Shown here: positions 1 to 12,110 of the stretch, piece after piece
Numbering within the stretch: the stretch's first letter is position 1
Layout: each line of letters starts with the position of its first letter
Source: Theocolax elegans
Lineage: Eukaryota > Arthropoda > Insecta > Hymenoptera > Cerocephalidae
DNA length: 64,000 nt
NCBI GenBank assembly: GCA_026168455.1
Contig: CM047425.1
Location: forward strand, 27,814,256 to 27,878,255
Reading direction: 5' to 3'
The notes under the pieces: generated by a model
Told to the model about the DNA's origin: nothing
The model's database searches: none
Seen by the model: only the letters and a program-made list of their open reading frames with translations
Translations under genes and position numbers: made by a program

Positions 1-76
1 TAAATACACGAATTTATATATCAGTTACATAGCTCAAGTCACTGAGAAGGATAGCAAAAGAAGACCTCTATATGTA

Positions 77-1047
77 TTGAAAACAGAAGAATTAACCTTT
101 GTTTTTAAAGATTTTGGCAACATCTCCGTATACGTCAGTTCATTAATAAAAACCGAACACCCTAAATTTTTCGTTTCAGAAAATCCCGATGAAAAATATT
201 TTGCATCAAGTTATAATATTAATGTAAACAATATTGATCTTTTTGCCTACGTTAATTCAAATTTTGTTTTCATCGAGAAGCATATCAAAGGGGAAATGTT
301 TAAATTATATCACGATATATTAACGAAACAGGGCGAAATGGGAAGGAAAATTATTGAAAATTCATTAAGCTTAGCAACCATAGCACCAGATTAACTAGCG
401 CATCAAGTGATGCAGGGACCGGGGTTTACTAGTCTTCTAGCCGGAGAAGTAATACATATCATTAAATGTTTGCGAGTCGATGTAAAAACAAGAGAAACCA
501 ACGAATGTTTTTAAGAACTACCTGTGACTCACATGAAGAAGAATTATTTTTTAGCACCGCGTACTCACATCCTCAGAAAATACGGTACAAAAACAATTTG
601 CGACACTATAATACCGATAATGTCAATTTCCGCTCCACGTGGTACAAAATACTACCAAAAATAACTTTCCAGGACTCGCCCGACATTATTAAACCACAAA
701 CTAAACAAACTTGGAATTATAGAAGTCTAATCGACCTAGCAAATAGCGGTATCTACTACTATAGTGACATAGAAAAATTGCGGACTTATATTTCTTTTCC
801 CAATGAAAAACCATTACCAATTGACCTTAAATTTTCTTTAACATGGATGGATCAAAATCCTAATGAAAATTTACACGAATTCAGCGAGTGTATGCGACAT
901 CTATTAGACCGATACATTAAAGGCGAAGAATTAGTCCAAATAGAATTTAGTGCATTAATCATGTCGACTCAAGAAAGGGAAAAGTTAGCCTTATATACAT
1001 TTTGTGGAGGTGTCAAACCTAAAATTAAATGCGACATCATACCTTGA
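77..1047 (+). pseudogene. Decayed chuvirus-like glycoprotein remnant, fused to unrelated sequence
   Basis: This is an old relative of the C-terminal part of the glycoprotein gene at 40,213-42,184. Shared landmarks in the same order include a TEHPK(L/F)F motif, an (I/L)FAY(V/I)NS motif, a YYDIL/LYHDIL helix, an AGEVIH segment followed by KCL, and the LTPQTK/IKPQTK-TW segment with SGIY. The frame is interrupted by stop codons at about 392-394 and near 510 and changes frame between about 520 and 640, so it is not a functional gene. Similarity ends near 825. The open stretch from there to 1047 has a helical character and no counterpart in the intact gene; it could be retroelement gag sequence, but I cannot assign it. 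Only the part inside the window is visible, so the N-terminal half may lie to the left. Confidence 0.75.
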
Positions 1048-2725
1048 ATCAAGCCATATCGCACGCTAAGCTCATCAATAAACGTTCAACCGACTTAAAA
1101 AATTTAAATAGATTATCAGGCTTACTTAAGGGGATGCCGTAGTCCTGTACCTTATATCCATATATCGACATTATCGATTTTTCGTTTTATGCAGTCAATT
1201 TTGGTTTAATCGCAATTTTATAAAGATGTCTACATTCTATGTAATACATAGATTGTTATAACGTTAGCAAAATTTGGAATTTCACGTATTCATTTAATGA
1301 AACGAAAAATTGAAAAAATTGTACTGTCGGTAATACGGCATGCCCTTAAAACTACAGAATTATAATAACAGCAAATCCATATTCGCATTAATTTATAGTT
1401 TTGATGGAAACCAATACCGCAGTATGGGAAACAGCCAAATTATAACTCGAATATCGTATCTGCTTTCATAAAGAAGATTATCAAGAACCAATATACATCA
1501 GTCAAGAGCACTGCGGACTTTACTGCAATAACTGTTATAACTACACTGTCGTTGACCCTTTAGCATTTCACTTTTAATTTTATTTCCAACACGCTTGACT
1601 ATCGAAATACAATACCGTAATAATTTTTCACGATAAATATAAAATTTGCTTACAAACTTATCTATTCACTCGAAATAGTTCTGAGTGCGGGATTTGGAAC
1701 CAAGGCACTTACTTTACATATAGTACAACATGAATTGCGAAATCATTCGAAGTTTCGAAACAATTCACTACGAACGCGTGTCCGTACTAATATGTTCTTT
1801 ATGTTACTACAAACTAATTAGCCCGATATTAAGAGCACAACACGCCAGCATCATAACTCGTACTAATAATCCTTACGATGGAAAGGCAACGAATATTATT
1901 TGTAAAAGGACCCCGTAACACCCCTATGGAAAATGTGGTTTCCGTCGATTTCGCTGAATTTTTTATATGTTGTGTGTCTTGGCGTCCTGAACAAAAGTCT
2001 CAATGGGCACAAAGCTCTAAACGCAATAGGTCCCACAGTAGGAGCCTCTGAAGTCACTATTACAGGGTATCAGCTCTAATAGTAATTCTCAGTGCTGATT
2101 GCACTTTATCGTACACTGGTTTCCGTTAATATGGCTTAATTTTTGGTTGACCGCATGTCTCGGTATTCCAATTCCCTGCTCTAATGGGCCCAAGCCCAAA
2201 AATTCGATAGAACTTCAGACAGGCCCCACTAAAAGAAAAAATTTTAATATTATTTGGTCAATTGTTTAATTACAATTAAATTTATATAATTCACAGTTAC
2301 GAGAAAAAATTAGATTATTCGATTTGTGTGACTAAGTTTTAATATAAGTGATAATAAAAAGAAAATAATAATTTAAATGCACGATGTTTGCGTTTTAAAC
2401 GTGAGCGGAAGAGCGTTAATTTTGAATAAAGGTGTAACTATTTCTCTTTATATGTATATACATCTGTACATCCATATACTCGCTTATTTGTAGATAACGA
2501 TCTGATATTACTAAAATTATTTGTAAATCATTTACAATAATTAGCTAATTAAACATTTAAAGAAAAAGTAATATCGAATAATCAAAAAAGGAATATAATA
2601 ATAGAATGAAAAGTTCACGAAAAGTAATGACTTGTTTGTTGTATAAATACACAACAACAATCGACTACAACGATATGTGTGATAGAAAATAATGCTATTA
2701 TATCTACACACATATATATATATAT
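1048..2725. other. AT-rich anonymous sequence
   Basis: I see no convincing coding region, RNA gene or repeat here. Short open stretches (for example 1730-1918) have no recognisable motif. It may be further decayed sequence of the retroelement that carried the glycoprotein remnant to its left. Confidence 0.4.
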
Positions 2726-2726
2726 A

Positions 2727-3838
2727 TATTGTAACGGTAAACGGTCCACGCGAGACGAAAATCATACCGATCGCGTGAGTTTACCGTCGAAGACGCGTAA
2801 GGCGCATGCGCGAGCGCTTCGGAGAGCCGGTGTGCACGATACACCGGTAGTATCGTCTCGCCTATGAGAGAGGCGAGAGAAATCGCGTACGAAGATCCCC
2901 TGATGTACCGATTCCCGCGCGAGAGAGCCGCAGCAGAGAACGGGTGTGAGAGAGAAAAAGAGGAAGGACGAAGCAGAGGAACGGAGAAGGACGCGGTTAC
3001 CCAGGTCCCGTCGAATACCAAGTAAGTCCTGGCCAGGCGACTTCATAGCGTATTAGCGACGCGAGCGAAGACCGGTGTCGGAATACACGCGGTACTCCGA
3101 CTTATAATAGAACGAGAGGTTAGCCACTCTCGCAACGACTCTCTCTCTCGTCCGCGTAACCACGTATTCGGCAAACCGAAGTGCTTCACACTCCGGCACA
3201 GCTATATCCGACGGAATTCGTAGCGAAGCTAGGTAATCCGTACCTGGCAAACATAACCGTGTTCCCCGATTAAATCGAGACAACGTGTCTCGGTGCGTAT
3301 ATTGCGACGGGCGCACACATACATACGCGACCTTGTATTTCTTATATTTTTGTAGTTTACCCGAATAACCTTATTCGCTTTGAGCCAAGGTTTGACCTTG
3401 CCTTGGCTCATCTTATTGTAATATTTTTCACCTTTACGTTTTATGTAATAAATTAACTCCTTATATTTTAAATCCGAGTAATAGTCAATCAGCCCGTGAT
3501 CACTGCCTATCCCCGAAGGCGAATACCGCCATGCCCCGCGGGTGTCGTGCATTGCTTTGCACGACACATCTGAGGAGCAGAGCACGAGGATCGACGAAGA
3601 ATAAGAGTGTACTAGGTAAGTACATACATTGTACACAGGGCCGACAACGTCTCTCGGAGCTTGAGGCTAGCTCCGGTTGTCGCGAAAGGTGATTTTACCG
3701 ATTTACCAGCTGTATGATGAGACAGCTGATCACAGTAGTGCGGTGATTTCCTGTGCACTGGATTCATGCACAGGACGAGTATAACTCCCCTGACGTATAA
3801 TATCGACCCTGTTAATATATATATATATATATATATAT
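2727..3838. other. GC-rich, CpG-rich block between two (TA)n tracts; possible solo LTR or element remnant
   Basis: The block contrasts sharply with its AT-rich surroundings and begins TGTAACGG right after a (TA)n tract (2711-2728); a second (TA)n tract lies at 3816-3838. A TGTAACGG start is common for insect LTRs, but I cannot find the matching CA end or a second copy in the window. Overlapping reading frames exist on both strands because of the base composition; none has a recognisable domain. The LTR reading is a guess. Confidence 0.3.
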
Positions 3839-4170
3839 CGCACACACTGAACCGAATTTACTATCTTGTTTTTCTGCACAAGATAGTGTAGTAAGTGTGA
3901 GAGCGGAGTATTATTCAAAAGCCAATAAATTAATGAATACAGATTTTTTTTATGATAAGTATCTTACACAATCACTTTTCCTTTCTGGCCCTCTCATGTC
4001 TTACAGTAATAAATAAATAATATTCTAATGATATTAATTTGTGCAAAATTAATTTCTGCAATACTACTAAAAGGGACATTTCTTTTTTATTTTTTTAAAT
4101 AATAAAATAATACTTGTATCACCGTTGGTTAATAAGTGTTACCGCTTCATATCCCAGGTAGCACTGTATA

Positions 4171-5118
4171 TGGGCTATTTCACGTCAAGTGGTACGATGA
4201 AAATTTTAAATCGCTCCAAAATTTGAAAATAGGCTGGAAATATCTTCCAGAAGATAGAAAAAAATTTTTAGGTGTTAAAAATAATTTGCCTGAGAGTTAT
4301 CCCACCATAAAAAATGGAAATTTTTCAATTTTTTAGAGAAATTACTATTTTCAAAGCGATTTATCTCAAAATCTATTGGTTTTTTTGAAAAAACATTACA
4401 AACAACTTTTGTTTAAAATAATCTTTAGAACTTATCTACCTGGGTTACATTCTTAATTTTACAATCTCGAAGAGATAGAACGCCCGGAAATATTGAATAT
4501 CAAAAAAAGGCGACCACGCCACGATCGATTTTAATCTAACACCGCTCAAAAGATTACATTTTTCGAGAGCTTTGGAATAGCATGAGATAGATTATTGGCC
4601 AAGATCGCTGGTGTAAGTTATGCCTCATAAACCTCATAAAATCACTAATTTTCATGTATTTTAGGGCATAACTTACAACAGCGGTCTTGGCCAATAATCT
4701 AACCCAAGCCATTCGAAAGCTCTCGAAAAATGTGATCTTTTGAGCGGTATTAGATCAAAATCGATTGTGGCGTGGTCGCCTTTTTTGATATTCAATATTT
4801 CCGGGCGTTCTATCTCTTCGAGATTTTAAAATTAAGAATTGTAACCCAGGTAGATAAGTTCTAAAGATTATTTTGAACAAAAGTTGTTTGTAATGTTTTT
4901 TCAAAAAAATCAATAGATTTTGAGATAAATGGCTTTGAAAATAGAAATTTTCTTAAAAAATTGAAAAATTTCCATTTTTTATGGTGGAATAACTCTCAGG
5001 CAATTTATTTTTAACACCTAAGATTTTTTTTCTATCTTCTGGAAGATATTTCCAGCCTATTTTCAAATTTTAAAGCGATTTAAAATTTTCATCGTACCAT
5101 TTGACGTGAAATAGCCCA
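4171..5118. mobile_element. 948-bp foldback (long-inverted-repeat) element, copy 1
   Basis: The element starts TGGGCTATTTCACGTCAA and ends with the reverse complement (TTGACGTGAAATAGCCCA). The two halves are imperfect reverse complements over nearly their whole length, meeting at about 4,640 around a short palindromic centre containing GTAAGTTATGCC and GGCATAACTTAC. It is flanked by TATA on both sides, consistent with a TA-rich target duplication. It encodes nothing; short open stretches inside it reflect the inverted repeat. A second copy is at 61,043-62,002. It behaves like a non-autonomous foldback/MITE whose partner transposase is not in this window. Confidence 0.85.
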
Positions 5119-6194
5119 TATATATCTGATCACTGTATATACATCTTATATATGTGAAGTTTCTATTTTACTATATGAAAATATGCTCTCAAGAGACTTT
5201 TTGACAAATAAATAAAACTAAAACAAACCAATTGATAACAATTCATCACATATGATAGCTTGCGTATAATCTGAATGGACTTCTCATTTACTCGAGTAAT
5301 ATAATATTGTACTATTTATTTCCAATCACTGGAGTTAAATTGAATTTCACCATGTTTAAACAATTATTAATTTATATCCACTATACTGCAGTCACTGGGA
5401 AGTCTTACATATATACTCAACTTTTTTCCAAATATAAATATAGATATATACGTGTAATGTAATATAAAGGGAAGAAGCAAGTTAATAGTGTATATTATAA
5501 AAAAAATATAGTAAAACCATATATATATTATAGCTAGTAGGAGTAGTAGGTATAATGGAATTATAATAAGTATCACCAAAAAAATGATGTATAATAATAC
5601 GTGACAACTGTGTTGAAAAAGAGCAGCTCCCTCTCAGGGAATTTTTCAGAGTTTGACTGGAGGTTTTTACCTCTATCCGCACTCTCTCACGGACTGGAAA
5701 GCAATTAGACATATATATATATATGAGGGGAGACGAAAAAAAGGGAAGAGGAAAAAAATTTCGTAAAGGAATATACGTCAATGAATTTACATAGAATTGT
5801 ATGTAAAGTGAAGATAAATAAATAGAGAATACGAAGGTTTGATCGATTACATATTGGATATATTGTAATAGTAAAAACACGACATAAAATATCTGATGGG
5901 TTAAATTAGCTGTCTATAATGTCTCTCGCGCTATACTTGCATCAGGCGCTATTGCGCCTTTTGATGCTAAGTTACTAATTAAAGACACGTTGAGTTTAAA
6001 TTATATTATAAAGGTGCACGAAAAAGAAACGATATCGGTAAAGTACGAACAAGCGTATTTGTCCGTGTAAGAAAGTAAAAACAAATTTTACTTTCACTCT
6101 CTCTCTCTCGCACTCACTATACAAAAATCGTGAGACTGAGAATATCGCATCTTCCGTCTCGCGCCGATGTAAACACTCGCTTTGTTTATAAAAC
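5119..6194. other. AT-rich sequence without recognised genes
   Basis: It holds (TA)n runs and low-complexity stretches. I see no gene or element boundary apart from a short palindromic patch near 5,925-5,965 (GCGC...GCGC with TTAGC/GCTAA arms). Confidence 0.4.
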
Positions 6195-8043
6195 GCACAC
6201 GCGCCCGGTTCTCCTACTAAGTAGTGGAAAAACCATCTTAATACCGTATTTGAGCAACCTGTATCACGCAATTTAAGCACAGTGGAGAAGTCGAACAGGA
6301 TCAATATGGTAATCATGCGCGAATCAATGGCCCTTCTGATGTCGTCAAGAACACCTAAGAGTGTTGTCTGTGTAATATGACCTCTGCGAAATCCTGCTTG
6401 TCTGTCTATCAATTTATGATTTGTCTCCAATTTATAGGACAATTGAGAATGTACCAACCGTTCAAGCAATTTTGAGACCTCGCAGAGTTTAGCAATGGGT
6501 CTGGTATCCGAGCATGATTCGATCCTGTTCGACTTTGCCAGTGAAAAGAGCAGAGACTTCTTCCAACAATCAGGAAAGAAACCGAGTGACAACATATCGT
6601 TAAACAGAGATGTCAGCTGTGGACTTAGTTATGGCTCGAGCATTTTTAGCATCGCCACAGATAACCCGTCCGTTCCCACTGCCCTTGATTTCGCTTTAAA
6701 TAGAGCACGCTGAACTCCTAAGGAACTAATTGCATCAAACTCAAACTTGGATGGATCAGAGAGGTCGGAAACAGAGGAATACAGTGAGTTTAAAACGAGA
6801 GGTGAAAGCGGAGGAACCCGATTAGAGATTGATACATAATGAGTGTTTAATTGCTGGGTGGTGAAAGTGTCCAGTGGAGATAGGTTGGTCTTGGAGCATA
6901 GTCCCAGGGTTTTCAATTCCCTCCATTTAGCTTTCGGGTTTACAGCAGTTTTTAGTTTATCTGTGAGGTAATTATATTTATTGCTGTCGAGTAGGTTCGA
7001 AATTCTGTTTCTTAGAAATTTATATTTCTCGTAGTCCTCCATGTGGTTTGAGGCTTTGAAAATTTTAAATGCAGTGTTCCTGGACTTAATAAGTCTTCTA
7101 ACCTCAGCTGTCACCCATGGCTTAGATTTATTTCCGACAGTTATCAGTTTAGCCGGCTCAATGGTGTCGAAAGTAGAAAGAGCTGACACCATGAGGTGAG
7201 ATACGGTAGCTAAGAGGTGAAAGGATAATTCGTCGTGAGTATAATTATAATTATGAGGTAGCGAATTATGATCGTAAGAAGTGAGCGATGAAATTGGCAA
7301 TGCCGCACCCTTGAATGATCGGTGTGAGCTGCGAATAATAAATTATATATAAGTTATAATAAAGTCTTTGGCTTGTGGAGATCAATAAATTCATTTATCA
7401 TATAAATAATAAATTAGGTAAAGACATGCTGGATGGATGACTGCGATGAGGTATGGAAAATAACTTAGATGATGACATGTTGTATGTATTTGTGTGGTGA
7501 GTAGTGACAAATGAATTACGTGATGGAATGTAAGATAGATGTTTGTTAGGAGGACAAGACAACAAGTTAGCAGAATGAAAACATGCAGCAAGGAACGCGT
7601 CAGAGTCAGGACATGGCGAGGAGCAACGAAGATTTCGGTGTAGGTACGAATTCAAATTCAAATTCAAATTCAAATTCTGGTCAGGCAACTCAGTAGGATT
7701 TGCGATAGTTCAGATGAATTTCGAGTTAAGTGAATTGTGTTAGAGTTGTGAATGGTGTTGAATGCAGTAGCCAATTCATGGAGGTTGATCCCCTCCAAAC
7801 CACGTGACCAGTACCCTTTTTTTAGTTATTTTACTTAGTAGCCGAATTTCTGTGAAGTCATGGCCCGCGGCGAAAGGGGCCATTTATTTAAAATAACTAA
7901 ATTCAGGTAAAGGATCACTGATCAGGAAGAGATCAAACCATGTGTGTGAAAAACCTGAGGATGTGACCGCATGATGAGTTGGTTCAGAGTCGATGAGTGA
8001 TAAGTTGAGGGCCGTTATATTTGCCCTTATCATGTCAGAGGAA
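6195..8043 (-). mobile_element. CR1/L2-like LINE fragment (endonuclease end to early reverse transcriptase), 5'- and 3'-truncated
   Basis: Read on the minus strand from 8,043, the sequence first encodes the end of an apurinic-type endonuclease (SEPTHH, a SHTWFDLFL segment, and PFAAGHDF). Next comes the linker region (about 7,300-6,629, with KPWVTAEVRRLIKSRN), then the reverse transcriptase start (DTRPIAKLCEVSK, DRQAGFRRGH) to about 6,210. A short internal deletion follows the LFDFS motif. The same order and wording occur in the two LINEs at 45,656-49,850 and 49,919-54,940. The copy has frame changes and stops and is dead. Its upstream edge meets a GA-rich tract at 8,044, a pattern repeated in other copies. 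Confidence 0.85.
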
Positions 8044-8176
8044 GAGGGAGTAAGAAAAAAAAGAAAGAGTGGAAGAGAAAGAAATAATAAGAGTAAAAGA
8101 GGGAGAGAGTGGGAGAATAAGAGTTAGAGAGAGAGAGAGAGTGAGTGAGTAAGAGAGAATGAGAGAGCGAGAGAGA
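8044..8176. repeat. GA-rich simple repeat
   Basis: An imperfect (GA)n tract on the plus strand separates two minus-strand LINE copies, touching the 5' edge of one and the 3' (GATT)n tail of the other. Confidence 0.9.
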
Positions 8177-10205
8177 TTGATTGATTGATTGATATTTTAT
8201 TGGGTAATTTGGGGTTTAAAACCCCGTATACACTTTAGAAAATCAGTCGCAATTACAAGTTAAATAAAAATAGAAATATATAATACAAAAACGTGTCAAA
8301 GAAAATAAAAGTGGTATAAAGCAAATTTTTAAATAACAAAATAACAATATAACAATAACAATAAATAAAAATTTAACGCTCAAATACAAATTTAACATTA
8401 TAGTTTAACGATAAAACAATAAAATAAAATAGAATAAAATAAAATACAGTGATGTAGCGCATACAAAACTCATTTGATTACAAGCGAAGGTCCGGGAGGT
8501 TAAAATAAAATTAAAATGAAATAAAACAGAGTAGAAATATATAATGTAAAAATGAAACAAAATAAAATAAAACAAACGATGACATCAGCGCGAAATATAA
8601 AAGAAAAGAAAATTAAGTGAGTAAAATAAATAAAATACGAGAGTGACTAGAATTAATACTTGAGATCGTTCCATTTCATTTCAATTTACAGCTCAGGCAA
8701 GGGAGGGCACACTATGCCTTCAACCGACACCCTCGAATCCCAGGCCCGTCGGTCAAGCTCAGTAAGATGGGATAGTAAGGAAGTTTTAAAGGGAGTGAAG
8801 AGGAGCGGGTCAAAGTCAGTGAAGGGTGAATGATTTATGAGACGGGAGGCAGTGATTAGGAAGGAGTTGTTAAGGGCTTCGGTTCTGGGAGGGAGATAAA
8901 AAAGGGATAAGGGAGAGTGGCGAGAGGATGAGCGGGATGAAAATGAGGAATCACGTACAATGAAATGGCGTGCAATGTAGGACGGGGAATTGTGAGAAAG
9001 GATATTATAAGCGCTACAGCAAATGAAAAGGGATCTCCTGAGCTTAACCGACAGCCATTCTAGCCTCAGACGGTATGGTGTCACGTGCTCGCGCCAGGGT
9101 ATGTTCCCCCACACAAAGCGAACACAAGCTTTCAAGAGTCGTTGGAGTCGCAAATTCATGGTCGCATCTAAGTCATGGAAGACTGCGCACGCATAATCAA
9201 AGTGTGGGAGAACAAGCGACTCGACTAAATGTTTACGGTTCTGGCGCGAGAGTGTCCGTCGGAAAAATCTCAAGGAGTAGAGGACTCCATGAACGCGCTG
9301 AGAGACCGACGCAACCTGGCGAGACCAATCCAGGGTTGGACTTATCCAGATGCCCAATGATTTGACTTGTTGTTCACAATTCAGTAGGTTATCTCCAATT
9401 CTAACCTTCGGAGCAGAATCCAGCTGAATGCGCGAAGTGTAGGCTTGACTCCCCAAGATCATCACCTTCGTCTTTTTCAAGTTTAAACTTAGCCCATTTG
9501 ATGTCACCCATTCATCCACCGCGTTGGCATCCTCTGAAATTCTGTGGACTCCCTGAGCGAGATTCGCCGGGTAAAAAGAGTGATAGATCTGGGTGTCATC
9601 CGCGAAAATCATATGGTTAGAATGCCTTAAAACACTCGGCAGGTCATTGATAAAAATTGAAAACAAAAGAGGGCCTAGGACACTGCCCTGTGGAACTCCC
9701 CTGGATGTGTCAAGCCAGGCCGAGGTATTCCCCAGTTCGTCCACCACTGCCTGCGAACGGCCCACAAGGTAGTGAAAGAACCAGGTTAACACTACGTCCG
9801 AACACCCCAGCGCACGCATTTTACGGAGCATAATATCGTGCGGCACCGAATCGAACGCCTTGGAAAAGTCGAACAGGATGAGGATGGTAATCATGCGCTT
9901 GTCAATCGCTCTTCTAACATCATCCAAAACACCAATTAGTGCCGTCTGGGTACTGTGCCCCCGGCGAAAGCCCGCTTGTCTCTCAATAATTAAGTTATTA
10001 GAATTAATAAAATCTGTAAGTTGTTCGTGGACAAGCTTCTTTAAAATTTTGGAGATTTCGCAGAGCTTAGCAATGGGCCTGGTATCAGACGGCGAGATCA
10101 CCCTGCTCGACTTAGCCAGAGGAAAAAGTAAGGATTTAGTCCAGGGCTCTGGGAAGGAACCTGTTGAAAGAGAGGAATTAAACAGGTCAGCCAGGTGCGG
10201 AGCTA
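8177..10205 (-). mobile_element. 5'-truncated CR1/L2-like LINE with reverse transcriptase open reading frame
   Basis: The minus-strand frame 10,101-8,686 encodes 471 residues of reverse transcriptase and its C-terminal region. Visible motifs are DTRPIAKLCEISK, QAGFRRGHSTQTALIGVLDD, LFDFSKAFDSVPHD, SRGVPQGSVLGPLLFSI, the catalytic IFADDTQIYHS, LKKTKVMILGSQ and SLGIWISPTLDWS. The frame is intact, unlike most sibling copies. Upstream (10,205-10,102) the frame continues as the end of the preceding domain and is then cut off at a GA tract, so endonuclease and ORF1 are missing. The 3' untranslated region runs to a TCAA/GATT microsatellite tail at 8,177-8,192, typical of CR1/L2-group LINEs. The closest relative in the window is the LINE at 49,919-54,940. 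Without its 5' half it is unlikely to be autonomous. Confidence 0.92.
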
Positions 10206-10408
10206 TCTAGAGAGCTAGAGAGAGAGTGAGAGAGAGAGAGAGAGAGAGTGAGTAAGAGAGAATGAGAAAGAGAGTTAGTGATAAAGTAAGAGAAAGTGAG
10301 AAAGAGAGTTAGTGAGAGAGTAAGTGAAAGAGAGAGGGAGTGCTAGAGAGAGAGAGACATAGAGCGAGTGAGATGGAGGTTGGGAGGGAGGGAGAGAGTG
10401 AGATTGAT
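10206..10408. repeat. GA-rich simple repeat
   Basis: Imperfect (GA)n with GTGA and GGGA interruptions, wedged between the 5' end of one LINE copy and the 3' tail of another. Confidence 0.9.
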
Positions 10409-10625
10409 CGATTGAATAATGTTTATTAATGACTAGGATGAATTCAACCATAAACCAAGCTTACATAATTATAAAATAAGTATTTTATAGTTTCAATCAG
10501 ATAAGAATTTGAAATATAAAACGATTTAACGCAAGCAAATACAATTGCAATAGTAGAATTAACAACTTACATATAAATGTAGAACAATTTAGAAACAAGA
10601 AAAACTTAGTCATTTAATTTAAGGG
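10409..10625 (-). mobile_element. LINE 3' end fragment (probable)
   Basis: The sequence after the GA tract reads, on the minus strand, as an AT-rich 3' untranslated region ending in a degenerate TCAATCGATCAATC tail, matching the tails of the neighbouring LINE family. No coding sequence is left, and the left limit on the minus strand is uncertain. Confidence 0.5.
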
Positions 10626-11360
10626 GTGCCATACTATATTATTACCGACCGAGTCAGATGGATACATTATTACACTTAACGAACATATTATGGTTTTATT
10701 GGCAAAACGCAAATACATAAGCACTAGATAATCACATAAAACGCATTTATACGAAATTTGAAGTCAATACGTGAAGAACACGCTAAAAAAAGTTTGCACG
10801 GAAAAAATAGTCATTTTTCTGGAACTTTGTAGAAAGACATATTACACGATTATCTAGTGCTTCTGTATTTGGGTTTTACATAATATTGACAAAAAATAAA
10901 TAGTTTATATTATTGATAAAGTTATCTTAGTAGCAATTTCGTCGCTAGAGTGCGCGACGCGCTTAGTCTGTACTTTGTATTGTATACTTAGAGTGGAAGC
11001 ACATGCGCAAATAGTTGTAGCAATATGGCGTTAAATACCATAATTCATATACCGGCCTTATATCAATAAAATACATATAATAAAAGTCGTGCTTATGCAT
11101 TGCAGAATGACGACATTCTTAGCATATTTAGTCGGGAAAACAATGGAAAACTAATACGATAAAAAAGCAAAATATTTTTATTCAGAGGCCACGGCTTCCT
11201 TGCATGCTCCTATCTCTCTCCCTTTCTATATATATATATATATCGCTATACCAGAGTACGTACGCGCATGCGCACGCGCAATTTTCGGATAACTAGTAAC
11301 GAACTTCCCGCGGTTCGTGTGCCGTTGCACGATTACCAAGTTGGTCGGTACTGAAAACAC

Positions 11361-11450
11361 GAAAAATTGTCAGCTGGAGACCTACGCGGCCGGCTCGCGC
11401 GTCGAGTCGTCGAGTTAGCCGGCCGCGTAGGCATTATTCGTTGGTGTGTA
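11361..11450. repeat. GC-rich stem-loop repeat, copy 1
   Basis: A perfect 15-bp stem (CCTACGCGGCCGGCT at 11,381-11,395 pairing with 11,417-11,431) encloses a 21-nt loop containing TCGAGTCGTCGA. The flanking GAAAAATTGTCAGC is shared with copy 2. Confidence 0.8.
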
Positions 11451-12020
11451 AGGCTAGAAATTGTTTTTCCGGAGATTAAATCGATTTAAATATATCTCGT
11501 TTGACTGAACAAAGTAGCAATGGGTTTTTCTATATTGATAAATTACAAACATTATTTATATTTATTATTTACTGATAAATATTATATATTCATAATTACT
11601 GTTTTATTGAATGCTATACATCTATAGCATTTATAAATATTTATTAAAATGAAAAAGAAAATGAATAAATAAACGTGTTTCAAAAAGTAAAAATAACAAA
11701 TATTGTTTATATTGTTTGTCTAATAAAAAAATAATAATTATACTTTAATTTGTAATTTTCACCCTCCATTGTTAAATTATTAAATAGTCGATCGTTGAGG
11801 GTCAACAATAAATAAATCCAATTTATTTTTGTAAGAAAATGAAGAAGAAAATGAATAATTAAAAGCAATTTCAATGAGCGAAACATTACAAATTATATTA
11901 ATATTGTGTATTTAATAAAAGTAATAATTTTACCTAATTATTGATTATGCAAAACCACACATTCATCGACTTTAGATAAACTCGAAAAGGGCAAACAATA
12001 ATCAAGCTCGTTTAAAAAAG

Positions 12021-12110
12021 CGAAAAATTGTCAGCCGAAGGCCTAGGCGGCGGGCTTGCGCGTCGAGTCGTCGAGTTAGCCGGCCGCGTAGGCTATATTC
12101 GTCGTTATGT
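12021..12110. repeat. GC-rich stem-loop repeat, copy 2
   Basis: The sequence matches copy 1 (GAAAAATTGTCAGC, the loop GTCGAGTCGTCGAGTT and the right arm AGCCGGCCGCGTAGG). The left arm carries substitutions that weaken the stem. Confidence 0.75.

Noticed and set aside
9075..9365. Plus-strand frames opposite the LINE reverse transcriptase (also 9,860-10,210 and 6,495-6,713)
   Set aside because: They are shadows of the minus-strand coding sequence.
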